This document shows positions 20,752-30,452 of a DNA stretch of 64,000 nt, in pieces. Each line of letters opens with the position of its first letter. The first letter of the stretch is position 1. The stretch lies in assembly GCF_000521605.1 (NCBI RefSeq), contig NZ_CP006942.1, forward strand, positions 1,054,001-1,118,000. The letters are read 5' to 3'. Source of the DNA: Mannheimia sp. USDA-ARS-USMARC-1261. Lineage in GTDB: Bacteria > Pseudomonadota > Gammaproteobacteria > Enterobacterales > Pasteurellaceae. The notes under the pieces were generated by a model. The model did not search any database. It saw nothing but the letters and a program-made list of their open reading frames with translations, and was not told the origin of the DNA. A program made the position numbers and the translations under genes.

Positions 20752-22515
20752 TTATCTTGCAATCGGATTTACTTTCGCTTTTTGCACTTTGCGGTAAGCA
20801 TTGAGTAATTTCTGATGAGCGATCATATTTTCTAGCGTTTCATCAGAAGCGGTTAAACCGTTAAACGGATTACCACCTTGCACGGCATTCCAGGCAAATT
20901 CTACCGCCTCAACACCATACATTTTCTCGAATACGGAACGGTATTGAGCCGGCTCACGATTTTCATCAAGGAATAACTCAATGGTGCTGATTAAGCAGCG
21001 GTAGTAATTGTTGCGTTCTGCGGTGAACACGCTGGCGTTCATATTTGCTGTCCAGTTTGCCCAATCCAACGCTTGCTCTAAGTTGCCGAGAGCCAAGTGA
21101 AGCATTGATTTCAGCTCGCCGATACGCAAGGTTTGCATTGCTGAACCTTTTTCTGCAACCACACCGATAAACTCACGCACACGGGTTAAATCATCAATGC
21201 TTTGTTCGTCTAACTCATCCAGTAATTCTTGATAAGTTTCGGCATCGTGATGGAAATGTGGCAAATCTAACAAGATTTCACGCCAATCCATACCCATATT
21301 GTTGTTAGCGTAAATTAAGTCATCGCTTGGGTAAATATTCGACATTCCCGGAGCTAAGATACGACAAGCGTATACGCCTAAATGCTCGTAATCCATAATA
21401 TAAACAGGCTGATTATGCTTATTGAAAATCGAGATCATATTATTGAATTCTTGCTCGGTAGTGCCTGAGAAATCCCAATGCACAAACGGATAATCTGCAT
21501 CACGTTTGAAAAGATCCCACGAAATTAGACCGCTTGAATCAATAAAATGGGTTTCCATATTAGCGTGATCTGCCACATCATCATTATTGAAAGATGGTGG
21601 AGCAAACACATCTAAATCTTTTAAGCTACGACCTTGTAGAAGCTCGGTTACGGTACGCTCAAAGGCAACTTGGAAATTCGGATGAGCTCCGAAAGAAGCA
21701 AAACAAGTGCCGTTTTGTGGATTGAGTAAAATCACACAAATCACTGGGAATTCACCGCCTAATGAAGCATCATAACAAAGGATCGGGAAGCCTTCTTGCT
21801 CTAGTTTTTCGATAGAAGCTTTGATTGTCGAGTAACCATCAATTACCGATTGTGGAATTTCAGGCAAGCTGATTGCTTCGGTAATGATACGATGTTTTAC
21901 GAAACGCTCGAATACTTCTGATAAACCTTGTACACGGGCTTCGTTTTTTGTGTTACCTGCCGACATACCGTTTGACACAAATAAGTTGCCGATAATGCTT
22001 TGCGGAATATAAACCGTTTGATTATCCGATTGGCGAACATAAGGCAATGTTACGATACCACGATCGTAATTTCCTGATTGCAAATCAACCAATAATTCCG
22101 GCGTAAGTTCGCCATTCGGGTCGAAATATTCCCAAAGGAAATCGTCCATCATTTCCGGTGGCGGCACATCTTCATCTTCAATTGGGAACCATTTTTCAGT
22201 TGGATAGTGTACAAAATCACTATTCGCAATTTCTTGACCTAAATAGAAATCCGCCCAGAAATAGTTAGTGGATAAACGCTCAAAATATTCGCCTAACGCA
22301 GAAGCCAACGCCGCTTTTTTACTTGCCCCTTTACCATTTGAGAAACATTGCGGACAGTCCGCATCACGAATATGCACCGACCACACATTCGGAACAGGGT
22401 TTAACCAAGACGCTTCTTCAATGTTAAAACCAAGCGTTTTTAATTTATGTTGAAAGGTAGAAATACTGTCTTCAAGTGCAGCATCTTTACCGGTAATAAA
22501 AGTTTGTTCAGTCAT
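20752..22515 (-). CDS. ycaO: YcaO, ribosomal protein S12 methylthiotransferase accessory factor
   Basis: E. coli YcaO assists RimO in beta-methylthiolation of ribosomal protein S12. YcaO-fold proteins are ATP-dependent cyclodehydratase relatives. The product is near-collinear with E. coli YcaO: MTEQTFITGKDAALEDSIST, then SWLNPVPNVWSVHIRDADCP, GKGASKKAALASALGEYFERLSTNYF, and a helical C-terminal half. An ATG 147 bases further upstream would add an odd hydrophobic stretch. I use the second of two adjacent ATGs, six to seven bases after AAGAGA, which gives 587 residues against 586 in E. coli. rimO is not in the window. No azole-forming cluster surrounds it, so it is the stand-alone type. Confidence 0.93.
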   Translation of the reverse strand: MTEQTFITGKDAALEDSISTFQHKLKTLGFNIEEASWLNPVPNVWSVHIRDADCPQCFSNGKGASKKAALASALGEYFERLSTNYFWADFYLGQEIANSDFVHYPTEKWFPIEDEDVPPPEMMDDFLWEYFDPNGELTPELLVDLQSGNYDRGIVTLPYVRQSDNQTVYIPQSIIGNLFVSNGMSAGNTKNEARVQGLSEVFERFVKHRIITEAISLPEIPQSVIDGYSTIKASIEKLEQEGFPILCYDASLGGEFPVICVILLNPQNGTCFASFGAHPNFQVAFERTVTELLQGRSLKDLDVFAPPSFNNDDVADHANMETHFIDSSGLISWDLFKRDADYPFVHWDFSGTTEQEFNNMISIFNKHNQPVYIMDYEHLGVYACRILAPGMSNIYPSDDLIYANNNMGMDWREILLDLPHFHHDAETYQELLDELDEQSIDDLTRVREFIGVVAEKGSAMQTLRIGELKSMLHLALGNLEQALDWANWTANMNASVFTAERNNYYRCLISTIELFLDENREPAQYRSVFEKMYGVEAVEFAWNAVQGGNPFNGLTASDETLENMIAHQKLLNAYRKVQKAKVNPIAR

Positions 22516-22567
22516 CATTTTTCTCTTGTTAAAAATTTGTGGTAGAAAATAGCAAAATTTAGGAAAA

Positions 22568-22600
22568 ATTGCAAAAAAACTCATAAAAATAACCGCTTGT
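22568..22600 (-). repeat. DNA uptake signal sequence between ycaO and rng
   Basis: Minus-strand ACAAGCGGT, 16-bp spacer, TTTGCAAT (one change). Confidence 0.8.
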
Positions 22601-22707
22601 AGAGTATTTACTTTTTCGAGTAAGTAAGAAATTGAGTGATTTAATTTTTTTCTTAAAAGCAAAGTGATACACTTATTACAATTTAATTTTATAGCTAGAG
22701 ATAAACG

Positions 22708-24183
22708 ATGAGTGGAACAGAATTATTAGTCAATGTAACCCCGAGTGAGACAAGGGTAGCATTGGTTGAAAACGGCTTACTAAAAGAACTCCACATTGAA
22801 CGTGAGGCAAAACGTGGCATTGTGGGAAATATTTACAAAGGGCGTGTAACTCGAGTATTGCCTGGAATGCAATCTGCTTTTGTGGATATTGGTTTAGAAA
22901 AAGCGGCTTTTTTGCACGCTTCAGATATTGTTTCTCACACGGAATGTGTTGATGAAAATGAGAAAAAGCAATTTTTGGTAAAAGATATTGCTGAGTTGGT
23001 TCGTGAAGGACAAGATATTGTTGTTCAAGTCGTTAAAGATCCGATTGGTACCAAAGGAGCGAGACTGACTACGGATATTACTTTGCCTTCTCGCTATTTA
23101 GTTTTTATGCCTGAAAATAGCCACGTTGGGGTTTCACAACGTATTGAAAGTGAGGCAGAACGTGAGCGTTTAAAAGCATTGGTTGAGCCTTATTGCGATG
23201 AATTAGGCGGATTTATTGTTCGTACAGCAGCGGAAGAAGCAAGCGAAGAAAGTTTAAAGCAAGATGTGGCATTTCTAAAACGCTTATGGCGTAAAGTGTT
23301 GGAACGTAAGACGAAGTATCCTGCTAAATCAATGCTTTATGGTGAGTTGGCGTTGGCTCAACGTGTATTGAGAGATTTTATCGGTACGCATATTAACGCA
23401 GTTTGGATCGATTCCAAAATTACCTGCGAGCAAGTTAAAGAGTTTTTAACCGAGTTTATGCCGGAACTGACGAATTCTGTGAGTTTATACACCGGAGCAA
23501 AAACCTTATTTGATGCTTATGGTGTAGAAGAGTCTATTCAGAAAGCACTTAATAAACGGGTAAACCTAAAATCAGGCGGTTATCTGATTATTGAACAAAC
23601 AGAGGCGATGACAACGATTGACATCAATACAGGAGCGTTTGTCGGACATAGAAATCTCGCTCACACCATTTTCAATACGAATATTGAAGCCACGCAGGCA
23701 ATTGCACATCAGCTCCAGTTACGCAATTTAGGTGGTATTATCATTATTGATTTTATTGATATGCAAGAGGAAGAACATCGCAATTTGGTGTTGCAGTCGT
23801 TACAAGATGCATTAAAAGGTGATAGAGTAAAAACCAATGTTAATGGTTTTACCCAGCTTGGTTTGGTTGAAATGACGCGTAAACGTACGCGTGAAAGTTT
23901 AGAACGCATTCTTTGCTGTGATTGCCCAGAGTGTCAAGGACGAGGTACGGTGAAAACAGTTGAAACAGTTTGTTATGAAATTATGCGTGAAATTGTGCGA
24001 GTTCATCATTTATTCAAAGCAGAAAAAATGCACGTTTATGCCTCTAAAGAGGTGGCGGATTACTTAATTAATGAAGAAAGCCACGCACTATTAGCGGAAT
24101 TGCAAGCCTTTATCGGATCAAAAATTGAGATAAAAGTTGAGCCGTATTATCATCAAGAACAGTTTGATGTTGTCGTGATGTGA
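22708..24183 (+). CDS. rng: Ribonuclease G
   Basis: RNase G is a cytoplasmic single-strand endonuclease of the RNase E family that matures the 5' end of 16S rRNA and turns over some mRNAs. The 491-residue protein begins MSGTELLVNVTPSETRVALVENG. It has an S1 domain (GNIYKGRVTRVLPGMQSAFVDIGLEKAAFLH), a DNase I-like domain with catalytic aspartates in TTIDINTGAF and IIIDFIDM, and the Zn-link CCDCPECQGRG near residue 410. It lacks the long C-terminal scaffold of RNase E. The start follows TAGAGA at a normal distance. Confidence 0.96.
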   Translation: MSGTELLVNVTPSETRVALVENGLLKELHIEREAKRGIVGNIYKGRVTRVLPGMQSAFVDIGLEKAAFLHASDIVSHTECVDENEKKQFLVKDIAELVREGQDIVVQVVKDPIGTKGARLTTDITLPSRYLVFMPENSHVGVSQRIESEAERERLKALVEPYCDELGGFIVRTAAEEASEESLKQDVAFLKRLWRKVLERKTKYPAKSMLYGELALAQRVLRDFIGTHINAVWIDSKITCEQVKEFLTEFMPELTNSVSLYTGAKTLFDAYGVEESIQKALNKRVNLKSGGYLIIEQTEAMTTIDINTGAFVGHRNLAHTIFNTNIEATQAIAHQLQLRNLGGIIIIDFIDMQEEEHRNLVLQSLQDALKGDRVKTNVNGFTQLGLVEMTRKRTRESLERILCCDCPECQGRGTVKTVETVCYEIMREIVRVHHLFKAEKMHVYASKEVADYLINEESHALLAELQAFIGSKIEIKVEPYYHQEQFDVVVM

Positions 24184-24190
24184 TTGATTA

Positions 24191-24228
24191 GAGGATTTAA
24201 GCTATTTAGCCTTAATCCTCTTTTTTTG
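24191..24228 (+). terminator. Intrinsic terminator after rng
   Basis: The stem GAGGATT...AATCCTC with an inner AAG/CTT extension is followed by T7. Confidence 0.85.
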
Positions 24229-24257
24229 CAAAATTTATCGAAAATATGACCGCTTGT
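24225..24257 (-). repeat. DNA uptake signal sequence between rng and lysS
   Basis: Minus-strand ACAAGCGGT, 16-bp spacer, TTTGCAAA. It overlaps the T-run of the rng terminator. Confidence 0.87.
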
Positions 24258-24334
24258 TTCCTACCAAAATTGCCTAAAATAACGTATAATCGCTCAGTTT
24301 TATTTATCCAAATTTTGAAATCTAAGGTAATTCA

Positions 24335-25837
24335 ATGTCTGAAGTAGAAAATCAAGAATTAGATCTTAATGGGGAAATGTTAGCCCGCCGTGAAAAATTG
24401 ACTAAAATTCGTGAGCAGGGTAATGCTTTCCCAAATACTTTCCGCCGTGATGCGTTAGCAAAAGATTTACATAGTCAATATGATGAAGTAGAAGGCGAAG
24501 CATTAAAAGAACAAAATATTCAAGTGAAAGTTGCCGGTCGTATTATGCTAAAACGTGTAATGGGAAAGGCGTCTTTCTTTACTATTCAAGATGTGAGTGG
24601 AGCAATTCAGCTTTATGTTGCTCGTGATAACTTGGCTGAAAGCATTTACGAAGAAAAAGTCAGCCTTTGGGACTTAGGCGATATTATTGGTGTTGAAGGA
24701 ACGCTATTTAAAACTAAAACAGGTGAATTAACCGTTCGTTGTTCAGAAGTACAACTTTTAACCAAAGCATTACGTCCGTTACCGGATAAACATCACGGTT
24801 TAACGGATTTAGAAACTCGCTATCGTCAGCGTTATTTGGATTTAATTTCTAACGAAGAATCACGCCGTACCTTTATGATTCGTTCACAGGTAGTTTCGGG
24901 CATTCGTAAATTCTTTTTAGATAGAGATTTTATTGAAGTTGAAACGCCAATGTTACAAGTGATCCCGGGCGGTGCAGCAGCAAAACCGTTTGTAACGCAC
25001 CACAATGCGTTAGATGTGGATATGTATTTGCGTATCGCCCCTGAGCTGTATTTAAAACGCTTAGTAGTGGGTGGTTTTGAGCGAGTATTTGAATTAAACC
25101 GTAACTTCCGTAACGAGGGGGTTTCTGTTCGCCACAATCCTGAATTTACAATGATTGAATATTACCAAGCCTATGCGGACTACCACGATTTAATGGACAA
25201 CACTGAAGAATTATTACGCAAATTGGCGTTAGATATTTTAGGTACAACCGATGTACCTTACGGTGAATATGTGTTCGATTTCGGCAAACCGTTTGAGCGT
25301 ATCACAATGCACGATGCGATTGTGAAATATGGCAATGGCATTAAGCGTGAAGATTTAGATAGCTTTGAAAAATCAGTTGAAATTGCAAAAGGTTTAGGTA
25401 TTGAAATTCAAAAATCCTGGGGCTTAGGTTCTGTTGTGAATGCAATTTTTGAAGAAGTAGCAGAGCACCAGTTAATTCAGCCGACTTTCTTAATGGCTCA
25501 CCCAGCGGAAATTTCGCCACTTGCTCGTCGTAATGATGAAAACCCTGAAGTAACGGATCGTTTTGAATTATTTATTGGTGGTCGTGAAATCGGTAACGGT
25601 TTCTCAGAATTAAATGATGCGGAAGACCAAGCTGAGCGTTTTGATGCTCAAGTAGCTGCAAAAGATGCAGGCGATGATGAAGCAATGTTTAAAGATGAAG
25701 ACTTTATCGTGGCGTTAGAACACGGCTTGCCACCAACAGCGGGCGAAGGCTTAGGTATTGACCGTTTAGCAATGATTTTTGCTAACGCTCCATCAATCCG
25801 CGATGTGATCTTATTCCCTGCAATGCGTCAGAAATAA
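24335..25837 (+). CDS. lysS: Lysine--tRNA ligase, class II
   Basis: LysS charges tRNA-Lys with lysine. The 500-residue protein has the N-terminal OB-fold anticodon-binding domain (about 65-150, [23 protein letters not shown]). The class II catalytic core includes motif 1 ([14 protein letters not shown]), motif 2 ([25 protein letters not shown]) and motif 3 ([18 protein letters not shown]). A TAAGGT site precedes the ATG, and a TATAAT lies about 50 bases upstream. The gene is intact. The insertion sequence begins five bases after its stop and does not disturb it, although it separates lysS from whatever terminator it had. Confidence 0.97.
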   Translation: MSEVENQELDLNGEMLARREKLTKIREQGNAFPNTFRRDALAKDLHSQYDEVEGEALKEQNIQVKVAGRIMLKRVMGKASFFTIQDVSGAIQLYVARDNLAESIYEEKVSLWDLGDIIGVEGTLFKTKTGELTVRCSEVQLLTKALRPLPDKHHGLTDLETRYRQRYLDLISNEESRRTFMIRSQVVSGIRKFFLDRDFIEVETPMLQVIPGGAAAKPFVTHHNALDVDMYLRIAPELYLKRLVVGGFERVFELNRNFRNEGVSVRHNPEFTMIEYYQAYADYHDLMDNTEELLRKLALDILGTTDVPYGEYVFDFGKPFERITMHDAIVKYGNGIKREDLDSFEKSVEIAKGLGIEIQKSWGLGSVVNAIFEEVAEHQLIQPTFLMAHPAEISPLARRNDENPEVTDRFELFIGGREIGNGFSELNDAEDQAERFDAQVAAKDAGDDEAMFKDEDFIVALEHGLPPTAGEGLGIDRLAMIFANAPSIRDVILFPAMRQK

Positions 25838-25842
25838 TAAAA

Positions 25843-26893
25843 GGCATAGTAGACAAAATAGTTGCTAAAAAGTGGCTTAAAGCCTTATAGTACAAGGCTT
25901 TAAGCCCTATTTTTGAAAAATGAATAAAAAACTGCCCATTTTGCCAAAGTACGAATATCAAGAAGCACGGTAAGCAAAATAATATTCAACGCCATTATTG
26001 CAATCAATGTAATAAAACCTTTACCTTTCAAAAGAAATTAAACGCTATTCAAATTTGGTCTGATTACACGACAGGAAAACAGACTTATCCGCAACTTGCT
26101 GAAAAATATCATTGTTCGGTGAGAACTATTCAACGATATATTGAAAAAGCCCCTAAAAGCCAGGCAAATATAATAGAAGGAAAATATCTGAATATTATTA
26201 TGGATACCACTTTCTTTGGTCGAGAATTTGGTGTATTGGTTTTAATCAATAGTCTGAAAAAGAAGGTAATCTATCATCGTTTTGTAAAAACAGAAAAAGA
26301 TGTTTATTACCAGTTAGCTCTCAATCAGTTGAGGGAAAAAAGACTATATCATTCAATCAGTTACCTGCGATGGACGAAGAGGATTATTAAAAGATTTACT
26401 CAATACCCCGACACAAATGTGCCAGTTTCATATGATTGCGATAGTGATGCGTAAATTAGGCAGAAAACACCAATCTCAAGCCGGAAAGGAATTAAAAATT
26501 CTTGTTAAGACTTTAACAAAGAGTACGAAAAATATATTTTATAGGGAACTACACAATTGGTATTTAAAACATCAGGACTTTTTAAATGAACGTTCAGATA
26601 TAGCGAATGAGAGAGGTTATTTCCCTTATAAACATCGAAATATAAGGGGAGCTTATGCCAGTTTAAAGCGATATCACGATTATTTATTTACTTTCGAGAA
26701 ATACCCTGAGCTAAATATTGAAAGAACCACAAATAGAGCGGAAAGTCTTTTTAAAGACTTAAAGCAGAAGTTAAATAATCACAATGGATTAACAAAAAAG
26801 CATAAGTTGATGTTTATAAAGGATTTTTTGAATAAAAAAAGCTACTAACCTAATTAAAAAAATAAGGTTAGCAACTATTTTGTCTACTATGCC
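25843..26893 (+). mobile_element. Insertion sequence, IS256-superfamily (Zn-ribbon variant), 1051 bp
   Basis: The ends are perfect 26-bp terminal inverted repeats: GGCATAGTAGACAAAATAGT plus TTGCTAA overlap at 25843-25868, with the complement at 26868-26893. Inside is one transposase reading frame that is interrupted twice. The flanks are A-rich (AAAA on both sides), so a target duplication cannot be sized. It lies between the convergent ends of lysS and sucD and breaks no gene. Perfect ends with a damaged transposase suggest fairly recent arrival, then inactivation or homopolymer sequencing error. The family was judged from transposase motifs; the element name is unknown to me. Confidence 0.9.
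25920..26848 (+). pseudogene. Transposase with two frameshifts
   Basis: Joining three frames gives one transposase of about 309 residues. It has an N-terminal zinc ribbon (CPFCQSTN...HYCNQCNKTF), a helix-turn-helix (YPQLAEKYHCSVRTIQRYI), and a MULE/IS256-type core with MDTTFFG (first Asp), CDGRRGL (second Asp), CQFH and TTNRAESLF (Glu). The first break is just after the ATG at 25920: the A6 tract at 25926-25931 throws MNK off the zinc-ribbon frame. The second is at the A6 tract at 26336-26341, between REK and YIIQSV. Removing one A from each tract restores the whole reading frame. As written the gene cannot make a full protein by normal decoding. Confidence 0.88.
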
Positions 26894-26942
26894 AAAAAAC
26901 AAGCGGTCTAATTTGCAAAAAAACTTACAAATTAGACCGCTT
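26894..26942 (-). terminator. USS-pair terminator after sucD
   Basis: A 14-bp perfect stem (26901-26914 with 26929-26942) is made of two inverted uptake sequences. On the minus strand it is followed by GTTTTTTG, which touches the IS end. Minus-strand reading also shows the TTTGCAAA arm at 16-bp spacing. Confidence 0.82.
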
Positions 26943-26951
26943 ACATTAGGA

Positions 26952-27821
26952 TTAGCCTAAAATTTTGCGTAAGGCAGAGCCAATTTCAGCAAGGCTTCTT
27001 ACCGTTGTTACACCTGCATCTTCGAGGGCTTTGAATTTCTCATCAGCAGTGCCTTTACCACCACTGATAATTGCACCTGCGTGTCCCATTCGTTTGCCTT
27101 TTGGTGCGGTTACACCTGCAATGTAGCTAACCACCGGTTTCGTTACATTTTCTTTGATAAAGGCAGCAGCTTCTTCTTCTGCTGAACCGCCGATTTCGCC
27201 AATCATCACAATAGCTTCGGTTTCAGGATCGTCTTGGAAGAGTTTTAGAATATCGATGAAGTTTGAACCCGGAATTGGGTCGCCACCGATCCCTACACAA
27301 GTAGATTGTCCAAAGCCTTCATCTGTTGTTTGTTTAACGGCTTCATAAGTTAATGTACCTGAACGTGAAACAATACCAATATTGCCTTTTTTGTGAATAT
27401 TGCCCGGCATAATGCCGATTTTACATTCCTCTGGGGTAATCACACCCGGACAGTTAGGACCGATCATTCGCACGCCTGTTTGGTTTAAACGTTGTTTCAC
27501 TTGAAGCATATCAAGTGTTGGAATGCCTTCAGTAATACAAACGATCAGCTGAATACCTGCATCAATGGCTTCTAAAATGGCATCTTTACAGCCCGGAGCG
27601 GGAACGTAAATGACGGTTGCGGTTGCACCAGTTGCTTCTACCGCTTCACGCACGGTATTAAAAACCGGTAAGTCTAAATGGGTTGTACCACCTTTATTAG
27701 GTGAAACACCTCCAACTAATTGTGTTCCATAAGCTAGAGCTTGTTCGCTATGGAATGTGCCTTGTCCGCCGGTAAAACCTTGGCAAATTACTTTTGTGTT
27801 TTTATCAATTAAAATCGACAT
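26952..27821 (-). CDS. sucD: Succinyl-CoA synthetase subunit alpha
   Basis: SucD pairs with SucC to convert succinyl-CoA, ADP/GDP and phosphate to succinate and nucleoside triphosphate in the TCA cycle. The 289-residue protein has the CoA-binding N-terminal domain ([25 protein letters not shown]), [20 protein letters not shown], and the phosphohistidine segment [18 protein letters not shown] near residue 247. It is the last gene of sucCD, starting eight bases after the sucC stop, with AGGAGG upstream. Confidence 0.97.
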   Translation of the reverse strand: MSILIDKNTKVICQGFTGGQGTFHSEQALAYGTQLVGGVSPNKGGTTHLDLPVFNTVREAVEATGATATVIYVPAPGCKDAILEAIDAGIQLIVCITEGIPTLDMLQVKQRLNQTGVRMIGPNCPGVITPEECKIGIMPGNIHKKGNIGIVSRSGTLTYEAVKQTTDEGFGQSTCVGIGGDPIPGSNFIDILKLFQDDPETEAIVMIGEIGGSAEEEAAAFIKENVTKPVVSYIAGVTAPKGKRMGHAGAIISGGKGTADEKFKALEDAGVTTVRSLAEIGSALRKILG

Positions 27822-27829
27822 TTTTCCTC

Positions 27830-28990
27830 CTAATTTGCAGATTTTACCGCTAATTCAGCCGCTTCTTTCAGTGATGATGCCGCTAAAATACTCAGTCCAC
27901 TATTTGCTAGAATTTCACGACCTTGTGCCGCATTTGTGCCTTCTAAACGGACGATAACAGGCACGTTCACGCCCACTTCGTTTACTGCCGCAATTACACC
28001 GTCAGCAATTAAATCACAACGTACGATACCGCCGAAAATATTAACCAGAACCGCTTTTACATTTGGGTCTGATAAAATCAGCTTGAATGCCGCTGCAACA
28101 CGCTCTTTGGTTGCACCACCGCCTACGTCTAGGAAGTTAGCCGGTTTGCCACCGTAGAGTTTGACGATATCCATCGTTCCCATTGCAAGACCTGCACCGT
28201 TTACCATACAACCGATGTTACCGTCTAAAGCAACATAGTTTAAGCTCCATTTTTCTGCTTCGGCTTCACGTTCGTCATCTTGCGAGAGATCTTGTAGTTC
28301 TTTAAGATCCGGCTGGCGGTAGAGAGCATTGCTATCGATAGACATTTTGGCATCTAGGCAGAGCAGTTTTCCTTCTTTGGTAACAACAAGCGGATTGACT
28401 TCCAATAAGGCTAAATCTTTCTCTACGAATAACTTCGCTAGTTTTACAAAAATATCCGCAAATTGTTTGACTTCATCACCTTTTAATCCCAATTTAAAAG
28501 CTAACTCACGCCCTTGATAGCCCTGACCACCCGTGAGAGGATCAATTGTTGCCTTATGGATTAATTCAGGTGTTTTTTCAGCCACTTCTTCAATGTTCAT
28601 ACCACCTGCACTTGATGCCATAAATACCACTTTTTGTGCAGAGCGATCCACCACTGCACCTAAGTATAATTCACGGTCGATATTGCAGGTTTCTTCCACA
28701 TAAATAGTATTAACCGGTTGCCCGCTAGCATCTGTTTGGAAGGTAACTAAGCGTTTACCTAGCCATTGTTCAGCAAAGGCTTTGGCATCATCAGTATTAC
28801 TCACTAGTTTTACACCACCGGCTTTGCCCCGACCACCTGCGTGAACTTGGCATTTTACAGCCCATTTTTCACCTTTTAGTTGTGAGATTGCCTCTGCGGT
28901 TTCATTTACAGAAAAGCAAGCAATCCCTTCGCTGACAGGCAGCCCATATTGTTTGAATATTTGTTTGGCTTGGTATTCGTGTAGATTCAT
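27830..28990 (-). CDS. sucC: Succinyl-CoA synthetase subunit beta
   Basis: SucC carries the ATP-grasp nucleotide site of succinyl-CoA synthetase. The 386-residue protein starts [20 protein letters not shown]. It contains [21 protein letters not shown]-grasp residues around [21 protein letters not shown], and the C-terminal ligase domain with [11 protein letters not shown] and [10 protein letters not shown]. The length is nearly that of E. coli SucC (388). It forms a tight pair with sucD. A 121-base gap with a terminator-like stem separates it from sucB upstream. Confidence 0.97.
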   Translation of the reverse strand: MNLHEYQAKQIFKQYGLPVSEGIACFSVNETAEAISQLKGEKWAVKCQVHAGGRGKAGGVKLVSNTDDAKAFAEQWLGKRLVTFQTDASGQPVNTIYVEETCNIDRELYLGAVVDRSAQKVVFMASSAGGMNIEEVAEKTPELIHKATIDPLTGGQGYQGRELAFKLGLKGDEVKQFADIFVKLAKLFVEKDLALLEVNPLVVTKEGKLLCLDAKMSIDSNALYRQPDLKELQDLSQDDEREAEAEKWSLNYVALDGNIGCMVNGAGLAMGTMDIVKLYGGKPANFLDVGGGATKERVAAAFKLILSDPNVKAVLVNIFGGIVRCDLIADGVIAAVNEVGVNVPVIVRLEGTNAAQGREILANSGLSILAASSLKEAAELAVKSAN

Positions 28991-29075
28991 AGAGTTTCCT
29001 CGTTGGTTTTTATGCTACTTTTCTTTACTTGTGTGAATTTAAATAACTAAAATTTGTAAAAAATAAGTAAAAATA

Positions 29076-29101
29076 GACCGCTTGTAGTCTTGCAAGCGGT
29101 C
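29076..29101 (-). terminator. USS-pair stem-loop between sucB and sucC
   Basis: GACCGCTTG (29076-29084) and its complement (29093-29101) form a 9-bp stem. Minus-strand reading continues into ATTTTTAC. It probably separates sucAB from sucCD, fully or partly. Confidence 0.7.
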
Positions 29102-29111
29102 AAATTTCAGA

Positions 29112-30341
29112 TTAAATTTCCAAAAGCAGACGAGTTGGGTCTTCTAATAACTCTTTTACAGCCACTAAGAAACCAACAGACTCTTTGCCGTCAATTAAAC
29201 GGTGGTCGTAGCTTAAGGCTAAGTACATCATCGGGCGGATTACCACTTGTCCGTCAATCGCCACAGGGCGATCTTTGATTGCGTGCATACCTAAAATGGC
29301 ACTTTGTGGTGGATTGATAATTGGGGTAGACATTAATGAACCGAACACACCACCGTTAGTGATAGTGAAGTTACCGCCGGTTAAGTCTTCAACCGTTAAT
29401 TTGCCATCACGCCCTTTTTCCGCAAGCTCTTTTATTTTCTTCTCAATCTCCGCCATACTCATTTTGTCGCAATCACGTAACACTGGCGTTACTAAGCCGC
29501 GAGGGGTAGAGACCGCAATACTCACATCGAAATAGTTGTGGTAAACCACATCGTCGCCATCAATAGACGCATTGATTTCAGGATAACGTTTAAGTGCTTC
29601 AACCACTGCTTTAATGTAGAATGACATAAAACCTAAGCGTACGCCGTGTTGTTTTTCAAACTTCTCGCCGTAAGTTTTACGTAGATTCATAATCGGCTGC
29701 ATATCCAGTTCGTTGAATGTGGTGAGCATTGCCGTTGTATTTTTTGCTTCAAGTAAACGTTCTGCAATACGTTTGCGTAAACGAGTCATTGGGACACGTT
29801 TTTCGCTCCGGCTACTAAATGCAACGGAGCTTACGGTGTTTTGATTTGTTGCGGATTCTTTTACTTGATTTTGTTGAACTCGTTTTGCGATCTCTTTTTC
29901 GATATCTTCACGGGTAATTCTGCCTCCTACACCGCTGCCTTGAATATCAGCCGCTTGTAAATCGTGTTCGGCTAATAAACGGCGAATGGCAGGACCTTGA
30001 TCGTCTGCGTTAGCGTGGCTGTTTTCAATCGCAGCGTGTTTGCGATCTGACGGAGTGGATTCTGTTTTTTGCTCAATAGTGGCAGAGCTGATATCGCCAG
30101 CTTGTGCCGTATCTAATTTACCTAAAACTTGTTTTGACACAACCGTTGCACCTTCCTCTTGTGTAATTTCAACAAGCACACCATCACTTGTAGCAGGCAC
30201 TTCTAAAACAACTTTGTCGGTTTCAATTTCGACGAGAATTTCATCACGCTTTACACGATCACCCACTTTTTTGTGCCAAGTTGCAACGCTTGCATCAGCT
30301 ACTGATTCAGGAAGGTCTGGAGTTAAAATTTCAATTGCCAT
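29112..30341 (-). CDS. sucB: 2-oxoglutarate dehydrogenase E2, dihydrolipoyl succinyltransferase
   Basis: SucB is the core of the 2-oxoglutarate dehydrogenase complex and transfers succinyl groups from lipoate to CoA. The 409-residue protein has one lipoyl domain (about 1-80, with the lipoylated Lys43 in [13 protein letters not shown]). A linker follows, then a peripheral subunit-binding domain ([34 protein letters not shown]). The catalytic domain ends with [16 protein letters not shown] and its His/Asp pair. It lies 111 bases after sucA on the same strand. Confidence 0.97.
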   Translation of the reverse strand: MAIEILTPDLPESVADASVATWHKKVGDRVKRDEILVEIETDKVVLEVPATSDGVLVEITQEEGATVVSKQVLGKLDTAQAGDISSATIEQKTESTPSDRKHAAIENSHANADDQGPAIRRLLAEHDLQAADIQGSGVGGRITREDIEKEIAKRVQQNQVKESATNQNTVSSVAFSSRSEKRVPMTRLRKRIAERLLEAKNTTAMLTTFNELDMQPIMNLRKTYGEKFEKQHGVRLGFMSFYIKAVVEALKRYPEINASIDGDDVVYHNYFDVSIAVSTPRGLVTPVLRDCDKMSMAEIEKKIKELAEKGRDGKLTVEDLTGGNFTITNGGVFGSLMSTPIINPPQSAILGMHAIKDRPVAIDGQVVIRPMMYLALSYDHRLIDGKESVGFLVAVKELLEDPTRLLLEI

Positions 30342-30452
30342 TTCATTATCCTTTTCTTTTAATAAAGGTGTATTTTTACACCTTATACTTAAATTGGTAA
30401 ATTTTTGTTGAAAATGAACCGCTTGCAGGGCGTATTAGCTACGCCCATCTTT

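Noticed and set aside
20752-22515. YcaO as part of an azole-peptide biosynthesis cluster
   Set aside because: Near-collinear with E. coli stand-alone YcaO, and no precursor peptide, dehydrogenase or transporter genes are adjacent.
22516-22662. Longer YcaO with a 49-residue N-terminal extension
   Set aside because: The E. coli protein starts at MTQTFIPGKD, and the ribosome site is next to the downstream ATG pair. The extension is AT-rich leader with a USS.
26331-26345. Programmed -1 frameshift on A AAA AAG
   Set aside because: The heptamer is not in the needed phase relative to the upstream frame, and the shift required is +1. The upstream lesion at 25926 also has no such signal.
26417-26848. 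A separate gene starting MCQFHMIAIVMRK
   Set aside because: It is the C-terminal half of the frameshifted transposase; the CQFH motif belongs inside the catalytic core.
25830-26905. Target-site duplication around the IS
   Set aside because: Both flanks are A-runs, so a 4-base AAAA match cannot be told from chance; the 8-base flanks do not match.
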